This document shows, one piece after another, positions 30,721 to 42,039 of a stretch of DNA of 64,000 nucleotides (its first letter is position 1; each line of letters begins with the position of its first letter). This DNA comes from Parietaria judaica (Eukaryota; Streptophyta; Magnoliopsida; Rosales; Urticaceae). The stretch is taken from the NCBI GenBank assembly GCA_954871525.1, contig OX940869.1, forward strand, positions 16,024,001-16,088,000, read 5' to 3'. The notes beneath the pieces were generated by a model. It saw only the letters and a program-made list of their open reading frames with translations, searched no databases and was not told where the DNA came from. Both the position numbers and the translations under genes were made by a program.

Positions 30721-31407
30721 GCAAAAAATAATTATGATATTGTAATAAAGTAGTAAAGAAAAACAAAAGGTATGGTTCGAGGGTCCCTCTGACGGGGTTT
30801 AGCAAAAAATAATTATGAATTTGTGATAAAGTAGTAAAGAAAAACAAAAGGGATGGTTCGAGGGTCTTTCCGCCGGGGCTTACCAAAAAATAATTATGAT
30901 TTTGTAATATAAAGAAAAATAAAAGGGATGGTTCTAGGGTCCCTCCGACGGGGCTTACCAAAAAATAATTATGATTTTGTAATAAAATAGTAAAGAAAAA
31001 CAAAAGGGATGGTTCGAGGGTCCCTCCGACGGGGCTTACCAAAAAATAATTATGATTTTGTAATAAAATAGTAAAGAAAAACAAAAGGGATGGTTCGAGA
31101 GTCCCTCCGACGGGGCTTAGCAAAAAATAATTACGATTTTGTAATAAAATAGTAAAGAAAAACAAAAGGGATGGTTCGAGGGTCCCTCCGACGGGGCTTA
31201 CCAAAAAATAATTATGATTTTGTAATAAAATAGTAAAGAAAAACAAAAGGGATGGTTCGAGAGTCCCTCCGACGGGGCTTAGCAAAAAATAATTACGATT
31301 TTGTAATAAAATAGTAAAGAAAAAACAAAAGGGATAGTTCGAGGGTCCCTCCGACGGGGCTTACCAAAAAATAATTATGATTTTGTAATAAAATAGTATA
31401 GAAAAAC
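30721..31407. repeat. Tandem array of 7SL RNA 3' tails, 8 truncated copies
   Basis: An 81-bp unit (one of 74, one of 82) repeated with the landmark GGATGGTTCGAGGGTCCCTC at about 30769, 30851, 30925, 31007, 31088, 31169, 31250 and 31332. On the minus strand each unit carries the last roughly 45 nt of 7SL (GGTAAGCCCCGTCGGAGGG, CGAACCATCCCTTTTG) plus about 36 bp of AT-rich 3' flank. The array leads directly into full copy C. The frame-open peptide repeat on the minus strand is a by-product of the 27-codon period. Confidence 0.85.
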
Positions 31408-31593
31408 AAAAAAGATGGTTCGAGGGTCCCGCCGACTGGACTTACCGAGCAGTCTAATCCTATTGGAGACCAAGACTCGGGTTGCCCATTCTCCGAAACA
31501 TTGTGTTTGGGGTACATACACATCGTTGTGACCTTAGTCCGCACCTCTTTATAGCCCCCGCTTGGGTCACAGGCTCTCGTAGGTGAGCCCGGC
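31408..31593 (-). ncRNA. 7SL RNA copy C, shortened S domain, with promoter
   Basis: Minus strand start GCCGGGCTCACCTACGAGAG at 31593, then CCTGTGACCCAAGCGGGGGC, TGGGCAACCCGAG, CTGCTCGGTAAG, and a T-rich end near 31408. At about 186 nt it lacks much of the S domain, so a normal SRP RNA is unlikely. The Alu-type half is well kept. Confidence 0.65.
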
Positions 31594-31613
31594 GATAAAA
31601 ACATGTTGGTAAA

Positions 31614-31660
31614 ACACATATAATATGTTGGCTTCTTGTGTCCCTGATCCATGTGGGATT
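31614..31660 (-). promoter_or_regulatory. USE and TATA box of 7SL copy C
   Basis: Minus strand ATCCCACATGG (31659-31649), about 22 bp, then a CATATTATATGTG TATA region (31626-31614), ending 20 bp before the RNA start. Confidence 0.6.
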
Positions 31661-31689
31661 GTTTGTTCCATGTAAACTAGTTCGATTTG

Positions 31690-32036
31690 GCATTACAAAG
31701 GTTGTCTGGATCCCCGACACGTCCCGCACCTTCGCACCCCTCGTCTACGTCGAGTGGCGCCCCAACTTCAGCGCCAACCGGGAGAACCCCATCGCCACGC
31801 TCCAGCTCTGCGTCGCCGAGCGCTGCCTCATCGTGCAGCTCCTCCGCGCCGTCGACCGCATCCCGCGGTCGGCGGGGCTGAAGGACCTAGCGTGGCGCGT
31901 GGCGGGGCTGGACGTGGCGAAGCCGAGGAGGGTCACCATGGGGAGGTGGGACTATCGCTGGCTCAACTCCGAGCAGGGGAAGTACGCATGCATCGACGCC
32001 TACTTGATTGGGTCGTCGTTGATTCACGGGTAAATG
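31690..32036 (+). pseudogene. Werner-type 3'-5' exonuclease fragment, copy 2
   Basis: Open frame VEWRPNFSANRENPIATLQL, CVAERCLIVQLLRA, then AGLKDLAWRVAGLDVAKPRR, RWDYRWLNSEQGKYACIDAY. The first acidic motif reads YVEW where DVEW is expected, so a metal-binding Asp is lost. The roughly 80 residues between the N-terminal motif and AGLKDL are deleted; part of them survives in copy 1. The GC-rich block is bounded like copy 1 by the 7SL promoter on the left and by CGGGTAAATGTAATGATCGA on the right. Confidence 0.75.
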
Positions 32037-32439
32037 TAATGATCGATTCATTGACATTTTTGCTTACTGGGTTTCGTGGGTCCTGAACAGCAATCTGTCG
32101 ATTTCATGGGTGATCATACAAACTTCTTTCCATTGGATTTTGCTCGCGAATTGGGACCTTTTCCTTTTCTGGGTTTCGATCTTCCTCGTTTCATCCATAC
32201 TAGTAGCATTTACTATTTGTATACGAAAATATCCATGAAACCCAACATAAAAGAAGAAAAAAAAGGATCACTTTCATCGTTTATTCTCTGTATCTCCTTT
32301 CATTCGACCAACATTCTCGCTTGTCGTGGGGGATTTTTTGTCGAATTTGTTAATGAATTGCACGTGGAGATCACATTGTTAGTTGTAACTTGTAACTTGA
32401 TTATAAGTTGTGAAGAAGAGCATACACATTAGGCTTGCA

Positions 32440-34960
32440 CAAAATAATTGAGAACCATATTTTTTTTAATCTAGAATCGAAAAAACACTACCTATATCAG
32501 AATATCCGGAACCAAGTTCAGGATCCCCATCTTCGGTTCCTAATATTTAAGCACCGTTTTTGTAGGACCGGTTTTGGAACCGGCTTATATATTTTCTAAA
32601 AATATTGTATATTCAAGTAATTTTGTATTACACGTGAAAATAGTAAACAGTGTTTCACCCCTATGTAATTCTGTTTCAGCCTTTCAGGTACCCGAATTCC
32701 GGATTTGGTTTTAGGGTCTTAAAAAAAAAAAAAATTGACTTGGTTTCAGCTTTATTACAAATCTATATATATATAAAAGGAGAGTTTTTGCTTGATGATG
32801 TGGCAAAATAGATGAGCATGAATTTGAGAATCCTCTTTTCTAAGATATAAACATGTTCTTCATAAAAATATCTAAACGATTTGCACTGAGTTATTAATAT
32901 TAGTGGAATGCCCGCGCAAAAGCGCGGCTAAAAAAATATAGTTGAAAATTATAAATTCATATATTAAATAAATGATCATTTATAATTTGTAATAAATATA
33001 AAATTGTGATATTAATATCAAAATATAATGAAAATGAAACATGGTTGATATCTTGAATCTGGTTTTCTGTTTGTCCTCCTAATGCAGCCGTTCGAATGCT
33101 TCTCTATTTTTCAACGTAGAGACTGTATACAGCTAATTAATTCATCTTTAATATAAGATCAAAATAAACTCAGAACAATATATATTATATATGTATATAT
33201 TTGAACATAAATGTTCTCTATATACTTAAAAGGAAAAATAAATAATAAGATCTCAAATCCTCCAATGCACTGAAGAAGAAACATTTATTGTGCTGATATA
33301 ATATTGGAAAAATGTATAATAAATAAACACGACGACTAACGGGTTCCCCTTCCTAGTTTGAAACTGCTACGTTTTAATTTGTATCAAATTGCATGTATTT
33401 GGAGCTAAAATTGTTATACTTCAGTTTGTAATAAATTTATTTACATGGAGTGATTGTTTTAAAAAAGAGATGTGAATGTGCAATTGTTGCATAGTTAGTG
33501 AAGCAGAATTGAAATAATAATAAAACTTAAGAAAAAAAAGGATCTGTCAAATCTTCGCCTGTCTATTTTGCCACCTCATTTATCAAAGATCTTTCTTTTA
33601 TATATGTATATAGATTGAATGTGGAGAGTCTTTGAAATACAATTTATAAAGGTAAAAATCACAGCTAAACTATTGGTCCAACATCATATATAACTATTAG
33701 TTTAGAAGAAAAAAACTTTTAAGAAAAATTCATTAATATAAAATTTACATTTTCATTAGTCAAAATCATATTCGAGATGATAAGTTATTGGTGATAATTT
33801 TTTTTCTCTGAACTCTTTTTATAAGTGATCGTTAGGATGTTGAATCATTATTCATTAACGTAATATTATTTAAAACTAATTAACCTCTAAGAAAAAATAA
33901 TTAAAAACCAATTGCTTGCTTTTAGTATGTTGAATCGTTACGCATTGCAAAGCGTATTTATTTAAAACTGATAAGATACTTTTCTCCACTACACACACTT
34001 AGTTAACCTTTGCTAAAAAATAAAACATTTGATAATTAACACACTTGGAAGTTGGATCCACACTAAAGTCTTAATGCAATAGACCACAAAAATCGAGAAG
34101 TTTGGACATATATGCATTATAAGTATACTGTTGGCATTAACTTTTCTTTAATGAAGAATTAAAACAATGTTATAAGTATACTGTTATGTGACATACCATT
34201 GTACAATACACGTTATATACTATGAAATCTAAAAATTTATAATTCAATTCGTTAAATAGCAAAAATACTTGTGCTTTTACCTGATAGTAGAAAAATAAGA
34301 AATAAAAAATAGTTAGAAAAGTTGAATATGAAGAAAGAATAAAATGCAAATATTCATAAAAAATTCAACTATAAGAAAAATGAAGGAAGCAATAGAAAAA
34401 TATATGTTATATATTAAATTTGATAGTCCCAGAAAAATACATGTTTCCTAACGGATAGTCGTAGATTAATAAATTTGATATGATAATCCTTTATTAATAT
34501 ACGATCCTGGATCAAACGCACATTAATAAATACATTTGTTCTCTTTGTAAAAAATGAGATGCAGGTACAAAAGTAAAACATATACATAACAATTATTTCA
34601 CCTATAGCATGTTGGTTTAGCACTCGAGATGATGCAGATTTTCCTTAGCTCGCCATGTAAATTTTGATGTCAATGAACATAACAACTATATATATTGTTA
34701 AAAAGGATTGTGAACGATCTAGCAATGGAAAAGACATTACAATTTAATGATTTCCTTTAAATGATATTAATTGTTAGCATTTATAAAATAGTCTATTGCG
34801 ATTCTTCTACCATATGAAACATTTAGTTATATACACATTATGAAACGTTTACGTAGCATCCCATGCATTAGTTTAATGCAAGGTTTTATGATAAAAAAAA
34901 TTATAAATTCTAAGAAAATTAGAATTCTCTATTCTTGATTTTTATGGTGTTATATAACTT
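32440..34960. other. AT-rich interval of unit 2
   Basis: No gene or RNA recognised. Apart from the Helitron-like/foldback ends at 32757-33618 it is AT-rich DNA full of short runs. Confidence 0.4.
32757..33618. mobile_element. Helitron-like sequence with inverted ends
   Basis: The left end TCTATATATATATAAAAGGA leads to GATGATGTGGCAAAATAGA. The right end, read on the minus strand from 33618, gives TCTATATACATATATAAAAG leading to AATGAGGTGGCAAAATAGAC. An internal hairpin CCCGCGCAAAAGCGCGG (32909-32925) followed by CTAA looks like a Helitron 3' terminus. Either a roughly 170-bp Helitron (32757-32930) plus a second inverted end, or a foldback element. No protein is coded. Confidence 0.35.
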
Positions 34961-35309
34961 GTGAGCTATGAAAAAATTGGAATCCTCTATTCTTGAATTT
35001 TATGGTGCCACATCACTTATGAGTTCTTATGGTGCCACAGAACTAACTCGGGTTTTGATTGGTAATTTAATCTTTGTTGATTTTGATGGGTGTTACTACT
35101 TACTACTAATTTCTTCCATTGGATTTGGTACTTTAATCGTTGCTATGCTAATGGCAGAATGTTGATTTAAATTGGAGGTCCGTGTTAAAAAAAATAAAAA
35201 TAATAAAACTAAAAAGGTTATGAATGATTTTGGGCTAAGTCGTTGTGAGGTAGCATCACGGGCCTTAGGAGTTAGGTTCCAAAATTGAAGGCCTATGTTT
35301 TTTTTTATT

Positions 35310-35905
35310 ATTATTAGGGTTTTGCCCAATTGGATTTGCTATTTAAGCTTATACTATTTAAGAGTTATTACTGCTAAAAGTATCTAAATCTTTTGGAAAT
35401 AGGATGGCATAGTGCCAAGTTAAAAAATCTATGGTAAAAGTATCTAAGTTCACCTTTTTTTTTTTTGTGAATCGGTAGACCTCGTTTACTTTTTTTTTTT
35501 TTACTATTTCCGTCAATAATGACGTCAACAACGCAAATCACAATGCTATTAAGGAGATGAACTAGGAATTCGAGTGAGAAAGTGAGAAGAAAAATAAGAA
35601 TTTGCGTTGTTAATGTTCAAAAAAATTGTGTTTACATACAAAGATTGTTTTGATATTCGTGGGTTTGATCGTTTGAGTTTATTTGTTTGATTACGTCATC
35701 ACTCGAAAATAGTAAACAAAAAAACTAATGAAAAATTGATGAGGTCTACCGATTTACCAAAAAGGATGAACTTAAATACTTTTGCTATATATATTTTTTT
35801 AATTTGACTCTATACTACCCAATTTCCGAATAACTTGGATACTTTTGCCAATAATACTCATTATTTAAAATTCTGGTAGGCTTAATTTATTAGGGACTAA
35901 ATAGA
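35310..35905. mobile_element. Foldback (long terminal inverted repeat) element, copy 1
   Basis: Arms of about 200 bp at 35310-35525 and 35695-35905 are inverted copies, both carrying AATCGGTAGACCTC and AAAAGTAT-type blocks. Same element at 42040-42660; only one arm at 29330-29670. A non-autonomous DNA transposon is likely; family not assigned. Confidence 0.65.
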
Positions 35906-35969
35906 ATTAGGGTATTTAGCTAGCTTCGTTAAACACAATATAAATTGATTTTCAGAACAAACAAACTTA

Positions 35970-36680
35970 GGCTAATCTTCTAAAAAATGATAGCTCCAGT
36001 TTTTCAACAAAGTATATGTTACTATAATTATGTTAACAAATATCATAAAATACGAGAGCATAAAAACGAAGTATCCGACTAACGAGGGACCTAGTATAAA
36101 ACTAAAAAAATTGCACGGCTTGAGTTTCAGAAAAACATTACATGTTAAACTGAGATTAATAATCCCAACAAAATCATATGTCCCAAAAAAAAAACGTATC
36201 CAAACCTCTTCTGGACTCCACGATGCGAAATTCGCAACGACTTCACGTGAAAAAGACCATTCCATCGGTTTGTGTAGGGCCTGAACGGCTTAAACGAAGC
36301 AAAAATGACGTCAATTGTAGCCAAAGAAGCTCCTTCACTAAGGGCTGAAGATAGTAAATATACTCTCTATAATTCACGGACTTGAGAAAATAGCACTCAC
36401 GGACAACTCGAAAGGCTACCCGTACGATAAGATATTCATCAGGCAGTGCCGTCCCATTGGAGATTGATCGGAACATGCAACCTTTTTACTGAAGAGAGAT
36501 AAACTCGTAATGTTCGTCAAAAAAAAAAAAAACTCGTAATGCAACGACCAAAATGAGGACAGTCAAGAGCATATGCTTGCAGCTCAAGATTCCAGCATTT
36601 ATTCTCTTCACCTTCTCTGGACCCGGAATAGATTTCATTCCGGTTTCGCTAATGGATGATGTGTCTTCTCGAGATAAAAT
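35970..36680 (-). pseudogene. WIT gene fragment: last exon and 3' UTR
   Basis: Minus strand 36660-36540 repeats the last coding exon of the WIT-like gene (SISET, SIPGPE, NAGILSCKHMLLT), broken inside the membrane segment by an A/T-rich insertion near 36515-36535. The 3' UTR copy follows to about 35970. The upstream coiled-coil exons are absent. It is the third local copy of this gene end. Confidence 0.75.
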
Positions 36681-36699
36681 TAAGATCTAAACCGAAAGA

Positions 36700-37356
36700 C
36701 ATTTCAATTCTAACAAGATAACATGCTCCCTCGTTAGATTGGGAAAATCCAGGCAATGACTGAAAAAATGAAGAAAGAATTCCGAAATTAAGAAAGAAGA
36801 TTAGGAAAATTTCAGGCAAACACTGAAAAAATCGGGGAACTTTGGAAAAATGTGCACAGAGTAATCGGGAAGAGATTTTGCAAGAATGAAAAAAGGAAAG
36901 GAAGACGAGGAACATGGGTTTAAATACTCCAGCTTGCATGATAATCCGACGGATGAGGTTGAAAGGCGTGAAAACAAATTAAAGGCCTAGATTAGGCGAC
37001 GTTCGGGATACTCGAGATACACTTGAGTGGATTTTGACACTGGGAGACACGCGCTAACACGCGCTGAGTCGACACGATGCGAAAGGATTTGACAAGACGT
37101 GACGAATCTTCAAAAGGCACCACATGCAAAATCAGCGGTTAGACAAAGGATTTTGCAACGCATGGGTTCCCTTCGAGTAGTGTAAACATTTTTCAAACCG
37201 TCCTCATCGCCTCTAGCGTTCACAAGGGGTGGTTAAGTATTTTCCTCGACAACCCTGAAGAAAAACGACGATCTCATCGACCCGATCAAAGGAAACAAAA
37301 TTTTAGTATCTTATTTTACCGACTACTTCCACTACTTGATAAAATAGGAGACTATC
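36700..37356. other. Interval without recognised features
   Basis: Moderately AT-rich. I see no gene, repeat or RNA. Confidence 0.4.
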
Positions 37357-38073
37357 TGTTGAGGTACGATTTCTTCTACGTCAATTTATATTGATACTAC
37401 GAAATATATCTCTGTCGTTTATAATATTGGGCTTCAATCACAAAAGCCCAATGCCAAAGAAGGCCCAACTGGCCAAATCAAGAAGAGTCAACCAGAGGGA
37501 AAATCAACATTCAAGAAGAAGATATGCGACGAAGACAAGTGATGAGGACTCCCATCGATGAAGAAACGTACTTTGACATTACCCCGTCGATGGAACCTTA
37601 TCGACGGAGCCCATCGCCAACCAACGGAGAGACAGGCCAAGTCCAGCTACGAAGCATAAGGAGGCCCAGGAGCAAACGATGAAGACGAACTAAAGCACGG
37701 AGCAATTAACTCAGCGCGAACGACGCTTCAGAGCTGACAAAGACAGTCATGCCCACGATTACAACCTTGTAATTAAGGCAATTATGATGGAATCAAACAC
37801 ATTTGTAACCGACCATTTATGAGGTCCGATTTGAGTTATCAAGCTCTATAAATAACTAGCTAAACCATGTAAAAAAGGATGGAAAAAATTATTATCTAAG
37901 AACACGATATGCTGAGATTGAAACCCCAAAAAGTTATCCGACTCATTTCAAAAAACCATCTCATATAACGTGATCTAGTTTTAACGGAAAGACCCGAGCT
38001 CTGAGGTAATCTAAAAACGGAATTACACCAATCATAACTCCGTAGCTGTGGAGATGATTTTTTCACCTCAACA
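37357..38073. mobile_element. Probable solo LTR
   Basis: Starts TGTTGAGGTACGATTTC and ends TTCACCTCAACA, perfect 9-bp inverted ends TGTTGAGGT/ACCTCAACA. Inside is a TATA box CTCTATAAATAACT (about 37843) on the plus strand. No internal retrotransposon sequence is next to it. The flanking 5-mers (CTATC, ATTAT) do not match, so either the flank has changed or the LTR came from recombination. Confidence 0.6.
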
Positions 38074-38607
38074 ATTATGTTATTTAATGAACAAATTCAA
38101 GAAGTGTGTTTAGGGTGTTTTGTAATAATCCATCTCATTTTCTCTCATTCGTACCGTCATTATCCATGACACTTAATATGTACACATATTGGGTGCGTTT
38201 GGTGCACCTTCAAAATGAATGTTTTTGTTTTTAAAATAAACTAAACTACCTCTTTAGTGTTTTGTTAAACTGTTGTTACAAAAAACACAAAAGCGATTTT
38301 AGATTTTTGTACATGAGTAGTAAAAGCAAAAAATTCGTAGCTTTTGTTTTTGTTTTTTTTTTTTCTAAAATCAAAAACACGGTTTTTAGTTTATTTTAGT
38401 CTTTTTACCCTAAAATAATTATTTTACCATACACTAAATCAACTTTTGTTACCAACAATAACTGTTTTATAAACAATTTACCAAATACCTGTAAGTTTTT
38501 GTTTTAAATCGTTTTTTTTTTAACTGAAACTAAAAACATTTAAAAAAAAATTATCACGAAAATAAATTTGAAAATATAAGTAAAAAATATTCCTAAACAT
38601 GCTCTAC

Positions 38608-38800
38608 AAAAGTGATGGTTTCGAATGGGGCTCGCCGAGCCCACCCGAAGCGGAACTCGGGTTGCCCAACTCTAGATTTGATACACACGGAGGCGCACAA
38701 GTCTAGCAAATTTAGAATTAGCTTAGGAGAACTTGTTGGTCTCTTTTTACTCCGCACCACTTTGATGCCCCCACTTGGGTCAGAAGCTCTTGTGAGCCGG
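38608..38800 (-). ncRNA. 7SL RNA-like copy E (diverged)
   Basis: Minus strand: CCGGCTCACAAGAGCTTCTG, GACCCAAGTGGGGGCATCAA, AGTGGTGCGG, TTGGGCAACCCGAG, CGAAACCATCACTTTTG. The closest of the set to the general plant 7SL 5' segment, but the middle is strongly changed. Upstream, ATCCCACATCG (38848-38838) is a perfect USE, yet a TATA-like AAATATATG follows after only about 4 bp, so the promoter spacing is wrong. Likely a pseudogene. Confidence 0.55.
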
Positions 38801-38837
38801 ACGATTGTTTTGATTTAGGTCAAACATATATTTAGTC

Positions 38838-38848
38838 GATGTGGGATT
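38838..38848 (-). promoter_or_regulatory. USE-like element upstream of 7SL copy E
   Basis: ATCCCACATCG on the minus strand, an exact match to the plant USE, but too close to the TATA-like AAATATATG. Confidence 0.5.
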
Positions 38849-38944
38849 TTCATAATAAAAATTAATATCCATAAAATAAGGTTATCCACAAATGAGTTGT
38901 ATTTCTCCATGTCGGATATTCTTAGCCACGAATTCAATCGCTCG

Positions 38945-38945
<1 letters not shown>

Positions 38946-39016
<71 letters not shown>
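38946..39016. repeat. (TA)n microsatellite, about 35 units
   Basis: Uninterrupted alternating TA. Confidence 0.98.
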
Positions 39017-39018
<2 letters not shown>

Positions 39019-39339
39019 TTTTCTCATTATAAAATACTATCTATTGAAAAGAAAAAAGATGCAAAAGAATCTTAAATTATGCCAAAATTAACATCATATT
39101 CCTAAAGCATACGTATCAAATTATTAAAAGTTATCATTTCATAAGTACTAGTCGTAAACTTTCAAGTGTCACGATCACATTAATCCATGTATCAATAGAG
39201 TACTTAAGTAATTATTAAGGATGTTAGCACTTAAGTTATTATCGGCATATACATAATGTACATAGAATTTGTGGCAAAAGTTACACAAACATCATATGGA
39301 ATCTCCAACATTGTTAAATTACAAATTTTCACTCTTAAA

Positions 39340-40019
39340 CTTTTGAAAAATGCTCAAATTTATCATTTTTTTCATTTTTTTTATTTTTTTTTTTATTTCT
39401 GGGTTTTCTAAATTCATGGTCCCTATTTCCCGTCACTTTGTAAAATATTACTAAGACCGTATAGCTTAATGTAAAGCTATATATATTTTAATATATTTTG
39501 AGACCAATCAATTCTTAAAAAATATCTTCCGAAGTGATGATATTTAATATAATTATGACTAATATAGTTTAATACATTCATACTAAATGTTTCTCTGAAA
39601 AGAAAAATAGAAGAAAATGTTCGAAAGAACGAAATAATTTATGATTGTACAGGCTGACATATATATCTTTTTTGTTCAGGTTTGGGATATACAATGTTGT
39701 TTATGGCTTTTGCTTAAAATGAATAAGATCGTCACTGTTTTGTCGATATTTCCAATTTATCCCCGGTATTCAGTTTTCCGTTGACATACTAAGGGTGAAT
39801 TCTGAAACAGCACGATATCTTTCAGAAATTTTACCAAGAACCCCCCAAAACCGAGAAATTGTAGGCATACTGTAATAAATCATTGTTCTTTAAAGATTGT
39901 CATTGGTTTCTTGGAGCTGTGATTAATAAATATTGTCTTTTATTAATATTTTTTAAACCCGGTTAGTGTTAAATATGATTTTTACCAATTAATTTTACAT
40001 AGCCATGATATAGTGAAAG
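39340..40019. repeat. Duplicate of spacer 29664-30319
   Basis: Matches in the same orientation over about 680 bp with scattered changes; shared landmarks include CCCTATTTCCCGTCACTTTG and TTTTTTGTTCAGGTTTGGGA. Places this stretch as another unit of the locus duplication. Confidence 0.85.
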
Positions 40020-41590
40020 ACCAATAGCAACATGAAGAACAATGGCCACATCAAAATCTGAAACGGCAGCAAAAATGGGGTACAAAAACGAATAACGTAT
40101 TATAAAACAAAATATCCAACTAAAGCGACGGACTAAGTATAAAATTTTAAAAATATATATAAAGCTTAAAGTTTTCAGATAATATCACACACTGGAAAAT
40201 TGAGATTAACTAATAAAATTATTAATCCTATAGAAGTTATATTTCCCAAAAAACCACGTACAATAAATATTGTATCCGAAACCACTATAATGCAAGATCT
40301 GCAAAGAATTCACGTGAAAAATGCCACTTCCTCGATTTCGGTAGGGCCTGAAAGACTTCAACTAAACGAAAACGACTTCAACTTATAGCAAAAAAAAAAA
40401 CAAACGTAGGACACACTAGAAAATTAAGATTAACTAATAAAATTAATATCCCGGAAAAGTCATCATATTCCCCAAAAAAATCACATACGAAACCACTATA
40501 ATGCGAAATCCGCAAAGAATTCACGTGAAAAATACCACTTCCTCGGTTTCGGTAGGCCTGAACGGCTTCAACTAAACGAAAATGAATCCAATTTATACCA
40601 AAAATAAAATAAAATTGAGATTAGTTAATAAAGCTTTATACCAAAAATAAAGCTTAAAGTTTTCAGATAATATCACACACTGGAAAATTGAGATTAACTA
40701 ATAAAACTATTAATCCCATAGAAATTATATTTCCCAAAAAATCACGTACAATAAAAATTGTATCCGAAACCACTATAATGCAAGATCTGCAAAGAATTCA
40801 CGTGAAAAATGCCACTTCCTCGATTTCGGTAGGGCCTGAAAGACTTCAACTAAACGAAAACGACTTCAATTTATAGCAAAAAAAAAAACGACAAACAAAC
40901 GTAGGACACACTAGAAAATTAAGATTAACTAATAAAATTAATATCCCAGAAAAGTCATCATATTCCCCAAAAAATCACATACGAAACCAATATAATGCGA
41001 AATCCGCAAAGAATTCACGTGAAAAATACCACTTCCTCGGTTTCGGTAGGCCTGAACGGCTTCAACTAAACGAAAATGAATCCAATTTATACCAAAATAA
41101 AAATAAAATTGAGATTAGTTAATAAAGCTTTATACCAAAAATAAAGCTTAAAGTTTTCAGATAATATCACACACTGGAAAATTGAGATTAACTAATAAAA
41201 TTATTAATCCCATAGAAGTTATATTTCCCAAAAAACCACGTACAATAGATATTGTATCCGAAACCACTATAATGCAAGATCTGCAAAGAATTCACGTGAA
41301 AAATGCCACTTCCTCGATTTATATAGGGCCTGAAAGACTTCAACTAAATGAAAATGACTTCAATTTATAGCAAAAAAAAAAAAAAAACAAACGTAGGACA
41401 CACTAGAAAATTAAGATTAACTAATAAAATTAATATCCCAGAAAAGTCATCATATTCCCCAAAAAAATCACATACGAAACCACTATAATGCGAAATCCGC
41501 AAAGAATTCACGTGAAAAATACCACTTCCTCGGTTTTGGTAGGCCTGAACGGCTTCAACTAAACTAAAATGAATCCAATTTATACCAAAA
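40020..41590. repeat. Higher-order array of WIT 3' UTR copies, about 490-bp period
   Basis: Three large units start near 40200, 40688 and 41182. Each contains two versions of the block CGAAACCACTATAATGC... GAATTCACGTGAAAAATRCC (40270/40490, 40765/40985, 41260/41475 and similar), so at least six copies of a WIT 3' UTR segment lie here. Small ORFs in each unit are by-products. Confidence 0.85.
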
Positions 41591-41644
41591 ATAAAATAAA
41601 ATTGTAGACATATAATTATGATTTTGTAATAAGTAAAGAAAAAC

Positions 41645-41900
41645 AAAAGGGATGGTTCGAGTAGGGTCCCTTCGACGGGGCTTACCGAGCAGTCCATAGC
41701 ATGCCGCCGATCTCGGGTTGCCCATTCTCCCAAACATAGGTATCCACGACCACAATCGAGATCTCGGGAAACCCGCCTGCGTTTGAGGCATCGGTATCCG
41801 AGTTGGGAGCGGTCGCAATCATAATGAGGACATTACATCGTTGTGACCTTCGTCCGCACCTCTTTATTGCCCCCGCTTGGGTCAGAGGCTCACGCCCGGC
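41645..41900 (-). ncRNA. 7SL RNA copy D with promoter
   Basis: Minus strand: GCCGGGCGTGAGCCTCTGAC at 41900, CCCAAGCGGGGGCAATAAAG, AGGTGCGG, GGAGAATGGGCAACCCGAGA, CTGCTCGGTAAGCCCC, CATCCCTTTTG near 41645. About 256 nt with a different S domain from copies A and B. A short deletion removes part of the first 5' stem. It is the copy linked to the intact WIT gene. Confidence 0.67.
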
Positions 41901-41920
41901 AATACAAACGAGTTGGCAAA

Positions 41921-41966
41921 ACAAATATAATATGTTGGATTCTTGTGTCCCTTTTCCATGTGGGAG
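41921..41966 (-). promoter_or_regulatory. USE and TATA box of 7SL copy D
   Basis: Minus strand CTCCCACATGG (two changes from the consensus) near 41965-41955, about 20 bp, then CATATTATATTTGT (41934-41921). Confidence 0.5.
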
Positions 41967-42039
41967 TTTTTGCCATTACAAGGTTATGAATGGTTTTGGG
42001 CTTGTTCGTTGTGAGGTGGCATCACGGGCTTTTATTATT

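Noticed and set aside
30716..31652. Leu/Phe-rich repeat protein resembling a membrane protein
   Set aside because: Reads through the 7SL tail array; the period is 27 codons and the sequence is explained by RNA gene ends.
38195..38600. Possible MITE starting GGGTGCGTTTGGTGC
   Set aside because: The start looks like a common plant MITE end, but no matching inverted end or target duplication is visible on the right.
40200..41370. Three 62-codon ORFs repeated every 490 bp
   Set aside because: They arise from copies of the WIT 3' UTR read on the opposite strand.
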